Source of the DNA: Afipia sp.
Lineage (GTDB): Bacteria > Pseudomonadota > Alphaproteobacteria > Rhizobiales > Xanthobacteraceae
Length of the DNA: 51,991 nt
Assembly: GCA_017474385.1 (NCBI GenBank)
Contig: JAFVHU010000052.1
Location: 1 to 51,991 of the forward strand
Direction of reading: 5' to 3'
Shown here: in pieces, positions 43,043-51,738 of the stretch
How positions within the stretch are numbered: the stretch's first letter is position 1
Layout: each line of letters starts with the position of its first letter
Notes under the pieces: model-generated
Databases searched by the model: none
Told to the model about the DNA's origin: nothing
The model's input: only the letters and a program-made list of their open reading frames with translations
Program-made: the position numbers and the translations under genes

Positions 43043-43753
43043 TCAACATTGCGGTGAGATAGCTCCGCTGATCTCTTCGGGCGCCGCGAAGATCACGTCG
43101 GCCCGGTCTCCCATCATGCCCGCTGCCACGATCGCTGGAGCGCCCTTCTGGGGCCCATCTTCACTCACGTCGGTCTTGAACCTCAGATTTCGCTCCCAGA
43201 AATCGCGCGCCTTTCCGTCCGCGGTGGTTACCCGATAAGTATCTCGACAGTGCGTGATCGCCTGAACCCGTGCGTCCGGTTCAAGCTTTTTGAGATTTGG
43301 GACCGCACCGCCACCCATCATGCCCATCATCCCGCCCATTTGATTGCCGCGTTGCGCAGCCGATGGCGGAGCGTGACCGGGCTGGGTTGCTGCCTTGAGA
43401 AACGCCAGAAGATCGCCGCGCCGTCCTGCGTCCTTTAGGCCACGGAACAGCATTGTGTTGCCCGGAATGAGGTGTTGCGGGTCCCGAAGCCATTCATTGA
43501 GCGTTGCGTCGTCCCAGGTAATTCCCGACGACTTCAGGGCCTGTGAGTAACGGCTGAAGCTCGGTAAACCGCCAGCCTTTCTATTCCAAAGATCGGCGAG
43601 ACTTGGGCCCGTCATGTTTCGGTCCGGTTGCAGAGAGTGACATGGCGCGCAGGCTTGGAAATCTCGCTGGCCTCGGGCTGCATCACCTTGTTGCGCAAGC
43701 ACAGGCGGCAGGAACGCGATTGTTGCAAACGCCGTTATCATGGACCTGTTCAT
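43043..43753 (-). CDS. Periplasmic c-type cytochrome
   Basis: A 236-residue protein. Signal peptide (1-20), then a class I cytochrome c domain with heme motif CAPCH (Cys35, Cys38, His39) and a candidate axial Met in GNTMLFRGL (about residue 100). A Met/Gly-rich linker (MGGMMGMMGGG) follows and a C-terminal domain of about 85 residues (VQAITHCRDTYRVTTADG) that ends in Cys. The Met-rich linker suggests copper contact. Its start overlaps the stop of the 44-residue membrane peptide, so it is the last gene of the Cus operon. A role in copper oxidation or redox sensing is inference. Confidence 0.85.
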   Translation of the reverse strand: MNRSMITAFATIAFLPPVLAQQGDAARGQRDFQACAPCHSLQPDRNMTGPSLADLWNRKAGGLPSFSRYSQALKSSGITWDDATLNEWLRDPQHLIPGNTMLFRGLKDAGRRGDLLAFLKAATQPGHAPPSAAQRGNQMGGMMGMMGGGAVPNLKKLEPDARVQAITHCRDTYRVTTADGKARDFWERNLRFKTDVSEDGPQKGAPAIVAAGMMGDRADVIFAAPEEISGAISPQC

Positions 43754-43884
43754 TTCTGACCTCCCTTATTGCCGGAGCAGAGATACTTGATGAGTGCCGC
43801 TGCTGATAAGATCAAAACAAAGACGACCAACAACCAGAGAAGCCCTATGCTCCACATCATTCCAGGCATCATGTCGCTCATCAT
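43750..43884 (-). CDS. 44-residue Met-rich single-TM peptide
   Basis: The frame MMSDMMPGMMWSIGLLWLLV continues with a hydrophobic helix and ends SGNKGGQK. AGGTG lies upstream of the ATG. It starts 9 bases after the cusA stop and its own stop overlaps the cytochrome start (ATGA). Six Met in the first ten residues face the periplasm or cytosol next to one TM helix; metal contact is plausible. Such short membrane peptides are often missed next to copper pumps. Confidence 0.75.
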   Translation of the reverse strand: MMSDMMPGMMWSIGLLWLLVVFVLILSAAALIKYLCSGNKGGQK

Positions 43885-43893
43885 GATGCCACC

Positions 43894-46800
43894 TCACTCG
43901 GCTGGTTCCGAAACAAGTCGTGAGTCTTCCTTGACCGGCTCGACGGTCAGCGATGGCGGATGATCGCTTCCACGATCGTTGGATGGCAGACGGAAGCCTT
44001 TGATCAATCCATAGATCGCCGGGATCACGATCAGCGTCAGCAACGTTGACGAAATCATCCCACCGATCATCGGCACGGCGATGCGCTGCATGATCTCTGA
44101 GCCGGTACCGGTGCTCCACATGATCGGCAGCAGCCCCGCCATGATGGCCACGACCGTCATCATCTTCGGACGTACGCGTTCTACGGCGCCGATCATGATG
44201 GCGTCGTAGAGATCACCGCGCGTCAACGCGCGGCCTTCGGCGTCACGCCTCGCCTTAATCTCGGCCAATGCATGATTCAGGTAGATCAACATCACGACGC
44301 CGGTTTCGGCTGCCACGCCAGCAAGAGCGATGAATCCGACGGCGACCGCGACCGACATATTGAAGCTAAGCCACCACATCAGCCAGATTCCGCCAACCAA
44401 CGCGAACGGCAGCGACAGCATCACGATCATGGTCTCGGCGATGGAACGGAAATTGAGGTACAGCAGCAGAAAGATAATCAGCAGCGTCACCGGCACAACG
44501 ATCTTCAGGCGCGCCGTCGCTCGTTCGAGATATTCGTACTGGCCGCTCCAGACCACGTAATATCCGGCCGGAAACTGAATGCTGGCTTGCACCGCCTGCT
44601 GCGCGTCGGCAACATAGCCGCCGAGATCGCGGTCGCGGATGTCGACGTAGATATAGGTGGCCAACTGCCCGTTCTCGGTGCGGATCGATGTCGGTCCTCG
44701 CGCCGGCTCGATCTTAGCGACCTCGCCGAGCGGCACCGCGCCTCCGGCCGGCATGGGAACCAGGACGTCGTTGGCGATGGCCTGCGGATTCTCGCGCAGG
44801 TCCCGGGGGTAGCGCATGTTCACGCTGAAGCGCTGGCGGCCTTCCACCGTGGTAGTCACGGTTTGGCCGCCGAGTGCGGTCGCAATCACATCCTGAACGT
44901 CCTGGACCATGATGCCGTAGCGCGCCAACGCCTCACGGTCCGGTGTCACGTCGAGATAATACCCGCCGATGCCCCGCTCGGCGTAAGCCGACGACGTTCC
45001 GGGCACAGCTTTCAAAACCTGCTCGACCTGTTTCGCCAGTTTGTCGATCACGACCAGGTCGGTCCCGATCACCTTGACGCCGATCGGCGTCCGGATGCCG
45101 GTCGATAACATGTCGATGCGCGCCTTGATCGGCATGGTCCAGGCATTCGAGACACCGGGAAACTGCAGAGACTTGTCCATCTCTGCGATCAAGCCATCAA
45201 TCGTTACGCCCGGCCGCCATCGCTCCTTGGGTTTCAGATTGACGACAGTCTCAAACATCTCTGACGGGGCCGGATCGGTTGCGGTTGCTGCACGGCCGGC
45301 CTTGCCGTAGACCGACGCCACCTCCGGAAACGAGCGGATGATCCTGTCCTGCATCTGCAGCAGTTCGCCCGCCTTGGTCACCGAAATTCCCGGCAGCGTG
45401 GTGGGCATGTAGAGCAGCGTGCCTTCGTTGAGGTTAGGCATGAATTCGGTGCCGAGCTGACGCGCCGGCCAGATTGTCACCGCAAGCACGGCGAGCGACA
45501 GCAGGATGACTACGGTCTTGGCGCGCATCACCCCTTTGATGACCGGCCGGTAGATCCAGATCAGGAAGCGGTTGATCGGGTTCTTGTGCTCCGGAACGAT
45601 CTTGCCGCGCACGAAGATGATCATCAGCGCTGGCACCAGCGTTACCGACAGCAACGCCGCCGCCGCCATCGCAAATGTCTTGGTGAAGGCCAAGGGACTG
45701 AATAGTCGCCCCTCCTGCGATTCCAGCGTGAAGATCGGCATGAACGACACGGTGATGATGAGCAGGCTGAAGAACAGCGCCGGTCCGACCTCGGACGCCG
45801 CCTTTATCAGGATGTCGACCCTTGACTGTCCGGGTTCAGCCCGCTCCAGATGTTTGTGTGCATTCTCGATCATAACGATCGCCGCATCGACCATGGCACC
45901 GATCGCAATCGCGATGCCGCCCAGACTCATGATATTGGACCCTAGTCCAAGCAGCTTCATCGCACCGAACGCCATCAGCACCCCGACTGGCAGCATCAGG
46001 ATGGCGACGAGCGCGCTGCGGACATGCAGCAAGAACACGATGCAGACGAACGCGACGACGATGCTTTCCTCCAGCAACGTATGCTTGAGCGTGGCGATGG
46101 CCGCATTGATCAGGTTCGAGCGGTCATAGACCGGGACAATCTCGACGGATTTCGGCAGGCTGCTCGCGATCTCCTTGAAGCGTTTCTTGACGTTATCGAT
46201 GACGTCGAGCGCATTGACGCCAAAACGTTGCAGCACAATGCCGCTGGCGACCTCACCCTCGCCATTGAGTTCAGTGATGCCGCGCCGTTCATCTGGACCA
46301 AGCTCAACACGCGCAACATCCCGCAGCAACACGGGAGTCCCGTTGCTGGTCTTCAGCACGATGTTGCCGAGATCGTTGATGCTCTTCAGATAACCCTTGC
46401 CGCGGATGACGTATTCGAACTCCGATAGTTCGACAGTGCGGCCGCCGACGTCGGCGTTGCTGGCGCGGATCGCATCTCGCATCTTCTGCATGGTAATGCC
46501 GAGATCGCGCATGCGTTGCGGATCGAGGATGACGTTGTACTGCTTGACGAAGCCACCGACGCTCGCAACTTCGGCCACGCCTTCAGCCTTCGCCAGCGCG
46601 AATTTCAGATTCCAGTCCTGGATGGTCCGCGTGTCGGCGAGGTTCAACTCCTTCGACACCACCGCATATTGGTAGACCCAGCCTACGCCCGTGGCATCGG
46701 GACCAATCGTCGGGCTTACACCGGCCGGCAGCCGCGAGGCCGCGCCGTTGAGGAATTCGAGCACGCGCGAACGCGCCCAGTAGATATCGGTGCCGTCCTC

Positions 46801-47091
46801 GAAGATGACGTAAACGAACGAGACACCGAAGAACGAGAAGCCGCGCACGACCTTGGAGCGGGGCACGGTCAGCATTGCGGTCGTGAGCGGATAAGTGACC
46901 TGATCCTCGATCACCTGCGGCGCCTGCCCAGGATACTCGGTATAGACGATCACCTGCGTATCGGAGAGATCCGGTATGGCATCGAGCGGCAGATGGACCA
47001 GTGCGTAGATGCCGGCGGCGGCGGCGAAGCCGGCGCCGAACAGGACGAGCAGCAGGTTGCGAGCCGACCAATTGATGATGCGGGCGATCAT
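43894..47091 (-). CDS. cusA: Cu(I)/Ag(I) efflux RND pump, inner-membrane subunit
   Basis: A 1065-residue heavy-metal RND transporter with 12 TM helices and two large periplasmic loops; it uses the proton gradient to expel metal. The three Met of the CusA binding site are conserved by alignment with the remembered E. coli motifs: LLYMPTTLPGIS, PSEMFETV and RIDMLSTGI. TM4 carries the proton-relay acids in GAMVDAAIVMIENAHKHLE. This points to Cu/Ag rather than Zn/Co/Cd. The start overlaps the cusB stop by four bases. No CusC-type outer-membrane gene is in the window. Confidence 0.94.
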   Translation of the reverse strand: MIARIINWSARNLLLVLFGAGFAAAAGIYALVHLPLDAIPDLSDTQVIVYTEYPGQAPQVIEDQVTYPLTTAMLTVPRSKVVRGFSFFGVSFVYVIFEDGTDIYWARSRVLEFLNGAASRLPAGVSPTIGPDATGVGWVYQYAVVSKELNLADTRTIQDWNLKFALAKAEGVAEVASVGGFVKQYNVILDPQRMRDLGITMQKMRDAIRASNADVGGRTVELSEFEYVIRGKGYLKSINDLGNIVLKTSNGTPVLLRDVARVELGPDERRGITELNGEGEVASGIVLQRFGVNALDVIDNVKKRFKEIASSLPKSVEIVPVYDRSNLINAAIATLKHTLLEESIVVAFVCIVFLLHVRSALVAILMLPVGVLMAFGAMKLLGLGSNIMSLGGIAIAIGAMVDAAIVMIENAHKHLERAEPGQSRVDILIKAASEVGPALFFSLLIITVSFMPIFTLESQEGRLFSPLAFTKTFAMAAAALLSVTLVPALMIIFVRGKIVPEHKNPINRFLIWIYRPVIKGVMRAKTVVILLSLAVLAVTIWPARQLGTEFMPNLNEGTLLYMPTTLPGISVTKAGELLQMQDRIIRSFPEVASVYGKAGRAATATDPAPSEMFETVVNLKPKERWRPGVTIDGLIAEMDKSLQFPGVSNAWTMPIKARIDMLSTGIRTPIGVKVIGTDLVVIDKLAKQVEQVLKAVPGTSSAYAERGIGGYYLDVTPDREALARYGIMVQDVQDVIATALGGQTVTTTVEGRQRFSVNMRYPRDLRENPQAIANDVLVPMPAGGAVPLGEVAKIEPARGPTSIRTENGQLATYIYVDIRDRDLGGYVADAQQAVQASIQFPAGYYVVWSGQYEYLERATARLKIVVPVTLLIIFLLLYLNFRSIAETMIVMLSLPFALVGGIWLMWWLSFNMSVAVAVGFIALAGVAAETGVVMLIYLNHALAEIKARRDAEGRALTRGDLYDAIMIGAVERVRPKMMTVVAIMAGLLPIMWSTGTGSEIMQRIAVPMIGGMISSTLLTLIVIPAIYGLIKGFRLPSNDRGSDHPPSLTVEPVKEDSRLVSEPAE

Positions 47092-48506
47092 TGCTGGCCT
47101 CCCGCGTCCGAAAACCCTTTGAGGGCAGCCTTCAGGTTACTTTCCGCATCGATCAGGAAGTTGGCCGAGATAACGACGGGATCGCCCTCCTTGAGACCCT
47201 GTCGGATTTCGACATAGCCATCGCCGCGATGGCCGAGTTTCACCTCGCGCGGCTCGAATCGCCCCTGTCCTTTCTCGACAAATACCGCCTGACGGCTGCC
47301 AGTATCGAGAACGGCACTTTCGGGCACGGCAAGCACGGGCTGTGAGCTGCCGGTATCGATATTCGCATCGACATACATGTCGGGAAGCAGCGCGCCATCC
47401 GGATTGGACAATTCGATCCGCACCCGGGTAGTTCGTGTTTCCCGATTCACTTGCGGATAGATGACACTGATCTTCCCGGCGAATTCGCGGCCCGGAAAGC
47501 TGCGCGCCTTCACGGTTACCGGCTGCCCGACCGAAATCGTGCCGAGACTGCGCTCCGCGACGTCGACCATCGCCCACACCACGGACGTATCCGCAACCCG
47601 GAACAACACATCCCCGGGCTGCGCGCGCATACCTTCAATGGCGTTACGTTCGAGCACAATGCCGTCGCGCGGTGCCGACCAGTCGATGGTGATCGGAACA
47701 GTGCCACTCTTCTCCATGGCGGCAATAGCTGTGTCGGGGACGTCGAGGTTCATCAGCCGCTGCCGCGAGCCGCGACCATACGCAGCGACGCCGCTCGTCC
47801 CTTTCGACGTGATGGTGGCTATGTATTCGGCAGCCGCCGATGCCACGGATGGACTGTAAATTTCCATCAACGGCTGGCCTTTACTGACTTTGCTGCCGGT
47901 GGTGACGTTCGCGACTTTCTGCACCCAGCTTTCCGCTCGCATCGAAATAACGGAGATCCGGCGCTCGTCGAGCTGGATCGCGCCTGGCGCACGAATAAGG
48001 GTTCGAATGACGCGCGATGTTGCGGGTTCGGAGCTAACGCCGGTACGCTGGATCTTCCCTGGCGAAAGCTTTACCGATCCATCATCACTGTCCTCGCCCT
48101 CATAGACAGGGATGTAATCCATCCCCATCGAATCCTTTTTCGGCTTCGGCGAGGTATCCGGCAGTCCCATCGGATTGCGGTAGTATTTGATTTTACGTTC
48201 CGTAGCGCCGCCGGCGGATGCCGCCGCTGGTGACAGCGTGTCCGGAGCTGCTTCATCAAAATTGACGTCGGTGCCCGCCGGAACGGCGCGATAATCGCGG
48301 CCATCCCCGGTCTTCCTGGGCGTCAGCGAATACGCAGGCTTGCCGTCTGGATCCTGAAAATAGATCGGCGCGGAACTTCCTTCCGCCGCTGCGGGAGTGA
48401 CCATGGCGATGACACGCGTCGGCGAAGGCTGCAAGCCGGCGACGTATCCAATGCCAGCCGCCGCGATCAACGCGGCGGCAGCGCTTGCGAGAACGGCGCG
48501 GGTCAT
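47088..48506 (-). CDS. cusB: Cus-type efflux periplasmic adaptor
   Basis: A 472-residue membrane-fusion protein. After an N-terminal anchor (about 1-25) there are two heavy-metal-binding-domain segments: IYFQDPDGKPAYSLTPRKTG and KYYRNPMGLPDTSPKPKKDS MGMDYIPVYEGE. The adaptor core follows, with barrel-sandwich and beta-barrel parts (IRAPGAIQLDERR, VSKGQPLMEIYSPSVASAAA, GTISVGQPVTVKARSFPG, VPESAVLDTGSRQAVFVEKG). The Met-containing PMGLPDTSPKPKKDSMGM motif is typical of Cu/Ag adaptors. The start overlaps the FixH-like stop (ATGA). Confidence 0.93.
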   Translation of the reverse strand: MTRAVLASAAAALIAAAGIGYVAGLQPSPTRVIAMVTPAAAEGSSAPIYFQDPDGKPAYSLTPRKTGDGRDYRAVPAGTDVNFDEAAPDTLSPAAASAGGATERKIKYYRNPMGLPDTSPKPKKDSMGMDYIPVYEGEDSDDGSVKLSPGKIQRTGVSSEPATSRVIRTLIRAPGAIQLDERRISVISMRAESWVQKVANVTTGSKVSKGQPLMEIYSPSVASAAAEYIATITSKGTSGVAAYGRGSRQRLMNLDVPDTAIAAMEKSGTVPITIDWSAPRDGIVLERNAIEGMRAQPGDVLFRVADTSVVWAMVDVAERSLGTISVGQPVTVKARSFPGREFAGKISVIYPQVNRETRTTRVRIELSNPDGALLPDMYVDANIDTGSSQPVLAVPESAVLDTGSRQAVFVEKGQGRFEPREVKLGHRGDGYVEIRQGLKEGDPVVISANFLIDAESNLKAALKGFSDAGGQQ

Positions 48507-48910
48507 TTCTGCGCCGTGATGACGAGCTTATTCTCGACGGTGCCAGTTTCGCCCTGAACCTTGGCGCCGAGCGAAAGCTGCCAGCGGCCCGCCATGCCAA
48601 ACGTTGCCTTGAATTTGTAACTGCCCGGCTCCGCGCCCGGCACCGGCGCGATCTTGGTTGCCATCTCCTGCATACCGTCCGGAGCCATGTCGAGACGGGT
48701 CGCGAAGATGACGGCGTCAGGCACGGACTTGCCGGTCTTCGTATTCATCAATCGGACGGTGATGACCTTGTCGGGCCCGGCCTGGACGGACTGATCAACC
48801 AGCTCGAATTTGTAGTCCTTAATGTCGGCCAGAGCGGCCGTGCTCGCGCCCCCAATTGCGGCAGCGATCAGCGCCGCCTGGAAGGTTTGTGCGAAGTAAA
48901 ACGTCTTCAT
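48503..48910 (-). CDS. FixH/YtkA-like periplasmic protein
   Basis: A 135-residue protein. Signal peptide (QAALIAAAIGGASTAALA), then an immunoglobulin-like domain (KFELVDQSVQAGPDKVITVR, MATKIAPVPGAEPGSYKFKA, FGMAGRWQLSLGAKVQG). The last part is the FixH/YtkA signature (GMxGxWxLxL) seen with copper-handling genes. It is the gene before cusB with a 4-base overlap. ATG 48910 has GAGGATA upstream. It may deliver or chaperone copper; unproven. Confidence 0.83.
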   Translation of the reverse strand: MKTFYFAQTFQAALIAAAIGGASTAALADIKDYKFELVDQSVQAGPDKVITVRLMNTKTGKSVPDAVIFATRLDMAPDGMQEMATKIAPVPGAEPGSYKFKATFGMAGRWQLSLGAKVQGETGTVENKLVITAQK

Positions 48911-49007
48911 GTTCGTATCCTCGATTGTCCTGGGTCTGCCGCAAGGCGGCATGCGTCATCTGCGCGAACTTACGTCCGCGCAGCAGCAATCGGCGCCTAA
49001 GCGCCGG

Positions 49008-49373
49008 TCAGACCAGGTTTCGAGGGGGATGATCCGGTGGAGAACCGTCGAGGCCATCGGCGATCCGATCGTCGAAAGCCGTGAGCGGACGGTGAGATGG
49101 CAGAGGCGCCAGGATTCCGGTCGCCACAGGAGGCTGCGCCTGTGCAACGCCCAACGCGCACATCGCGCGAAGCGGACAATCCTGACAATCGCTGCTCTTC
49201 TGCGTATCCGGACAGCAAGGCATGTCGGCGGACATCGACATGTCGGTTGACATATCGCTCATCTCTGCCGCGGGCAGCAGTTTTGCCGCCGCCGGCGTGG
49301 CCAGCGGCGAAACAACGAGCCCGATGATCGCAAAGACCGCGAGCAACCGGCTGATGAATCGGCAAAAATCCAT
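49008..49373 (-). CDS. Small Met/Cys-rich envelope protein
   Basis: A 121-residue protein. Signal peptide (RLLAVFAIIGLVVSPLATPAAA), a Met-rich part (MSDMSTDMSMSADMPCC) and a Cys cluster (CCPDTQKSSDCQDCPLRAMC), then a Pro-rich tail. It resembles small proteins that precede copper-efflux genes in this group (CopL/DUF2946-like). Cys and Met could bind Cu(I). It is the first gene of the cus cluster, 97 bases before the FixH-like gene. No promoter recognised; the gap 49374-49494 shows nothing else. Confidence 0.78.
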   Translation of the reverse strand: MDFCRFISRLLAVFAIIGLVVSPLATPAAAKLLPAAEMSDMSTDMSMSADMPCCPDTQKSSDCQDCPLRAMCALGVAQAQPPVATGILAPLPSHRPLTAFDDRIADGLDGSPPDHPPRNLV

Positions 49374-49494
49374 AGCCTAATTTCACATATGATCGTGAAC
49401 TTGGGAAGATGGATCCTATCACAAGTTCGCCACCACAGCGGACCAGGAACGACCATGCGAAGGCGTAACCTGAAATATGGTTAAGGGAACCGCT

Positions 49495-49984
49495 TCAACC
49501 AGCGACATCCCCACCCAGGAAGCGCATAAATGTTTGACGGCCAGAGGTCCCGAAAAGAATGACCTCATACTTTTCGGGGGGCGCCGCCTTCCATTCCAGG
49601 TGATCCGACAGGCATTCCGGGAACCGACAACCCAACGGCACTGGGACGCTTCTCCAATAGTTGTCGTACAGCGGTTGCAGGGACATGACCTTCTAGGACA
49701 TATCCGCTTACTTCGGCAGTATGACAGGCGGCCAGGTCGGATGGCACGCCGAGACGCGTCCGGACGGCGTGAAGGTTTGTCGTTTCGTCGACTTTAACCG
49801 CGAAGCCTGCCTCCTTGAGATGGCGCATCCAACCCGAGCAGCATCCACAATTTGGGTCCTTGTGAACCAAGACCGCAGCTCCGTCGGCAGAGACAGCACT
49901 CCGCGGAAAGGCCAGCAGTGCGGATGCTAATCCTAAAGCGCTTCGCCGCGTGAAAAGGCGTGGAGATACGGCTGAGTTATTCAT
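49495..49984 (-). pseudogene. DUF411 metal-binding protein with a 3' frameshift
   Basis: Tat-like signal (RLFTRRSALGLASALLAFP), then the DUF411 domain: VLVHKDPNCGCCSGWMRHL, TRLGVPSDLAACHTAEVSGY, VLEGHVPATAVRQLL, VPGMPVGSPGMEGG. The frame stops at 49565 after APRKV. One C less in the C6 run (G6 on plus at 49576-49581) gives APEKYEVILFGTSGRQTF MRFL and a stop near 49495, the normal DUF411 end. The uncorrected product (139 residues) loses only the last strand and may be functional. The Cys motif NCGCC suits copper. Confidence 0.8.
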
Positions 49985-50047
49985 GTCGCGATCTATGCTC
50001 CTCTATTATCGAGATTAATCTAGGCATTCCCTGTGCAAAATGAACTT

Positions 50048-51199
50048 CTACGTGACCGATTTCGAAACCGACCTAGCCTGGGACCGCTTGTCCAGCTCTT
50101 TCGACCATGATCGGTAATAGGCAACGGCCGTCATTAGCCCGATTCCCGATGCGCTCACGACGATTTGGGCGACGAAAGAGTCCGAAATCAGCTCGAGCAG
50201 GAAATGGCCCACGAACGAAAGAAACACTCCGACGCAAAATACTTCGAGCGAACGCTGACCGCAAACTATCAGCGGCCGAAGCCAGCGCGATTTCAAGCCG
50301 GCCCAGCCCAATGGAACAAGTCGAACGACCAGCACTGCCAACGCAACAAAATGCAAAGCCCGGTATGGTGCGAGATTGGTCTTGTCGTTGGGATTGAAAG
50401 CGCTCAACAACCATTTGGGGATCAGATCGCCCAGCGGCTCGAAATAGCCAGCGACGGTCATGAGCAGCGAAAATATCAGATAGCCGGCGCAGATCGATAT
50501 AGCCGCCGAAGATCGAATAATCATCCGCACTCGTGACGCTCCACCGAGAGCGCACCAAGCGCCAAGCATGAAGAGGAATTGCCACGTATACGGATTGAAA
50601 TACCAAACGCCCGACGGATACGCAGGAAGATTCCAGCCAAATTGCCGTGCAGTTAAATAGAGACCGAGCGATCCGGCGATCGCAAGGTCTGGTTGCCGAA
50701 GCATCAGCCACAGCACCGGCGGAAACATTGCCATCAGGACGATATAGAGCGGTAGAACATCGAGATTTAGGGGCTTGAACTTCAGCAACAGCCCCTGCGT
50801 CAAGGTGATGATCGGATGATCGATCAACCCTGCGACGTTGAACTCGTCCAGGAGATGCGAATGATTGTAGGCTTGAGCGACCCAGCCAATCGCAGCGATA
50901 TAGAAAACGAACAGCAGCACGTGCGCGACGTACAATTGCCAAACGCGTTTGAACAGACGAGCTGTTCCCGCAATGAAGCCTTGTTCGAGCATGCTCTTTG
51001 CGTAGACGAACGCAGCCGTGTACCCCGAGATGAATACGAAGAGGTCCGCGGCATCGCTGAAGCCGTAGTTCCTCGTGGTCAGCCACGCGACCGCGTTGTT
51101 CGGAACGTGGTCGAGAAAGATTGCCCAATTCGCTATACCGCGGAAAAGATCAAGACGAAGATCTCGCCCTTTGGCAGGAAGGATGGCACGCACTGTCAT
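50048..51199 (-). CDS. opgC: OpgC-type membrane acyltransferase
   Basis: A 383-residue inner-membrane protein with about ten TM helices, of the OpgC family that adds succinyl groups to periplasmic glucans. Blocks: GRDLRLDLFRGIANWAIFLD, SDAADLFVFISGYTAAFVYA, LPLYIVLMAMFPPVLWLML, WQFLFMLGAWCALG and GQRSLEVFCVGVFLSFVGHF. ATG 51199 puts GRDLRLD close to the N-terminus as in the family; an in-frame ATG at 51214 is possible. It is inserted between copper genes, although no metal role is known for the family. Confidence 0.88.
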   Translation of the reverse strand: MTVRAILPAKGRDLRLDLFRGIANWAIFLDHVPNNAVAWLTTRNYGFSDAADLFVFISGYTAAFVYAKSMLEQGFIAGTARLFKRVWQLYVAHVLLFVFYIAAIGWVAQAYNHSHLLDEFNVAGLIDHPIITLTQGLLLKFKPLNLDVLPLYIVLMAMFPPVLWLMLRQPDLAIAGSLGLYLTARQFGWNLPAYPSGVWYFNPYTWQFLFMLGAWCALGGASRVRMIIRSSAAISICAGYLIFSLLMTVAGYFEPLGDLIPKWLLSAFNPNDKTNLAPYRALHFVALAVLVVRLVPLGWAGLKSRWLRPLIVCGQRSLEVFCVGVFLSFVGHFLLELISDSFVAQIVVSASGIGLMTAVAYYRSWSKELDKRSQARSVSKSVT

Positions 51200-51394
51200 G
51201 AAAACTCTGGGCATGGCTTCAGGAAAGGCACGCTTCCGATTTGTGGCAATTGAAGTCCCGAGCGGACACCCTGGAGCCCGCCTGCAGAGCGAGGATCGCC
51301 GCTCGCTCTACAGGGTTGGGGCCGGACAACCGGTCGGCGATGCGATCGTATTCGAAATTTTGTGAATCCGTCGCCACCGCTGCGGTCTCTCCCT

Positions 51395-51700
51395 TTACTT
51401 GGATTTTTGGAGAGTGGTTACTGTGATTTGACCGTTGACCCTGTCGGCATCGAATTTGACCTTGTCACCGACTTTGACGGTCTTCAGCATCGCGGGATCC
51501 TGGACACGGAAAACCATCGTCATGCTTTCATCTTGCATATCGAGGTTTTTGATCGGCCCATGTTTCAGTGTGATCTTGCCGGCAGCCTCGTCGATCTTCT
51601 TGACCTCGCCGTTGGCCATCGCGCCTTGAGCGATCGCCACAGCCGACGCCAAGGCCAGCGAAATCGAGAAAGCTGCTGCTACAATTTTATTGGTCTTCAT
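51395..51700 (-). CDS. CusF-like periplasmic copper-binding protein
   Basis: A 101-residue protein. Signal peptide (AAAFSISLALASAVAIAQG), then the CusF domain: GEVKKIDEAAGKITLKHGPI, MQDESMTMVFRV, VKVGDKVKFDADRVNG. Candidate ligands are His47, Met55, Met60 and Met62; the Trp of E. coli CusF is absent, which is common in this branch. It follows the cupredoxin gene by 38 bases on the same strand, so the two are probably one unit. No SigF-type promoter lies in front of it. Confidence 0.87.
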   Translation of the reverse strand: MKTNKIVAAAFSISLALASAVAIAQGAMANGEVKKIDEAAGKITLKHGPIKNLDMQDESMTMVFRVQDPAMLKTVKVGDKVKFDADRVNGQITVTTLQKSK

Positions 51701-51738
51701 GTTCGATTCCTTTCAGTCGGAGTTGAGTCTCGTGCCAG

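Noticed and set aside
49464-49490. GTAACC upstream of nothing in particular near 49.46 kb
   Set aside because: Sixteen bases later the sequence is GAAC, not CGAA, and no plus-strand gene follows.
51414-51421. GGTTAC near the end of the second CusF-like gene
   Set aside because: The partner TTCG is not at 16 bases, and the position is inside a coding end.
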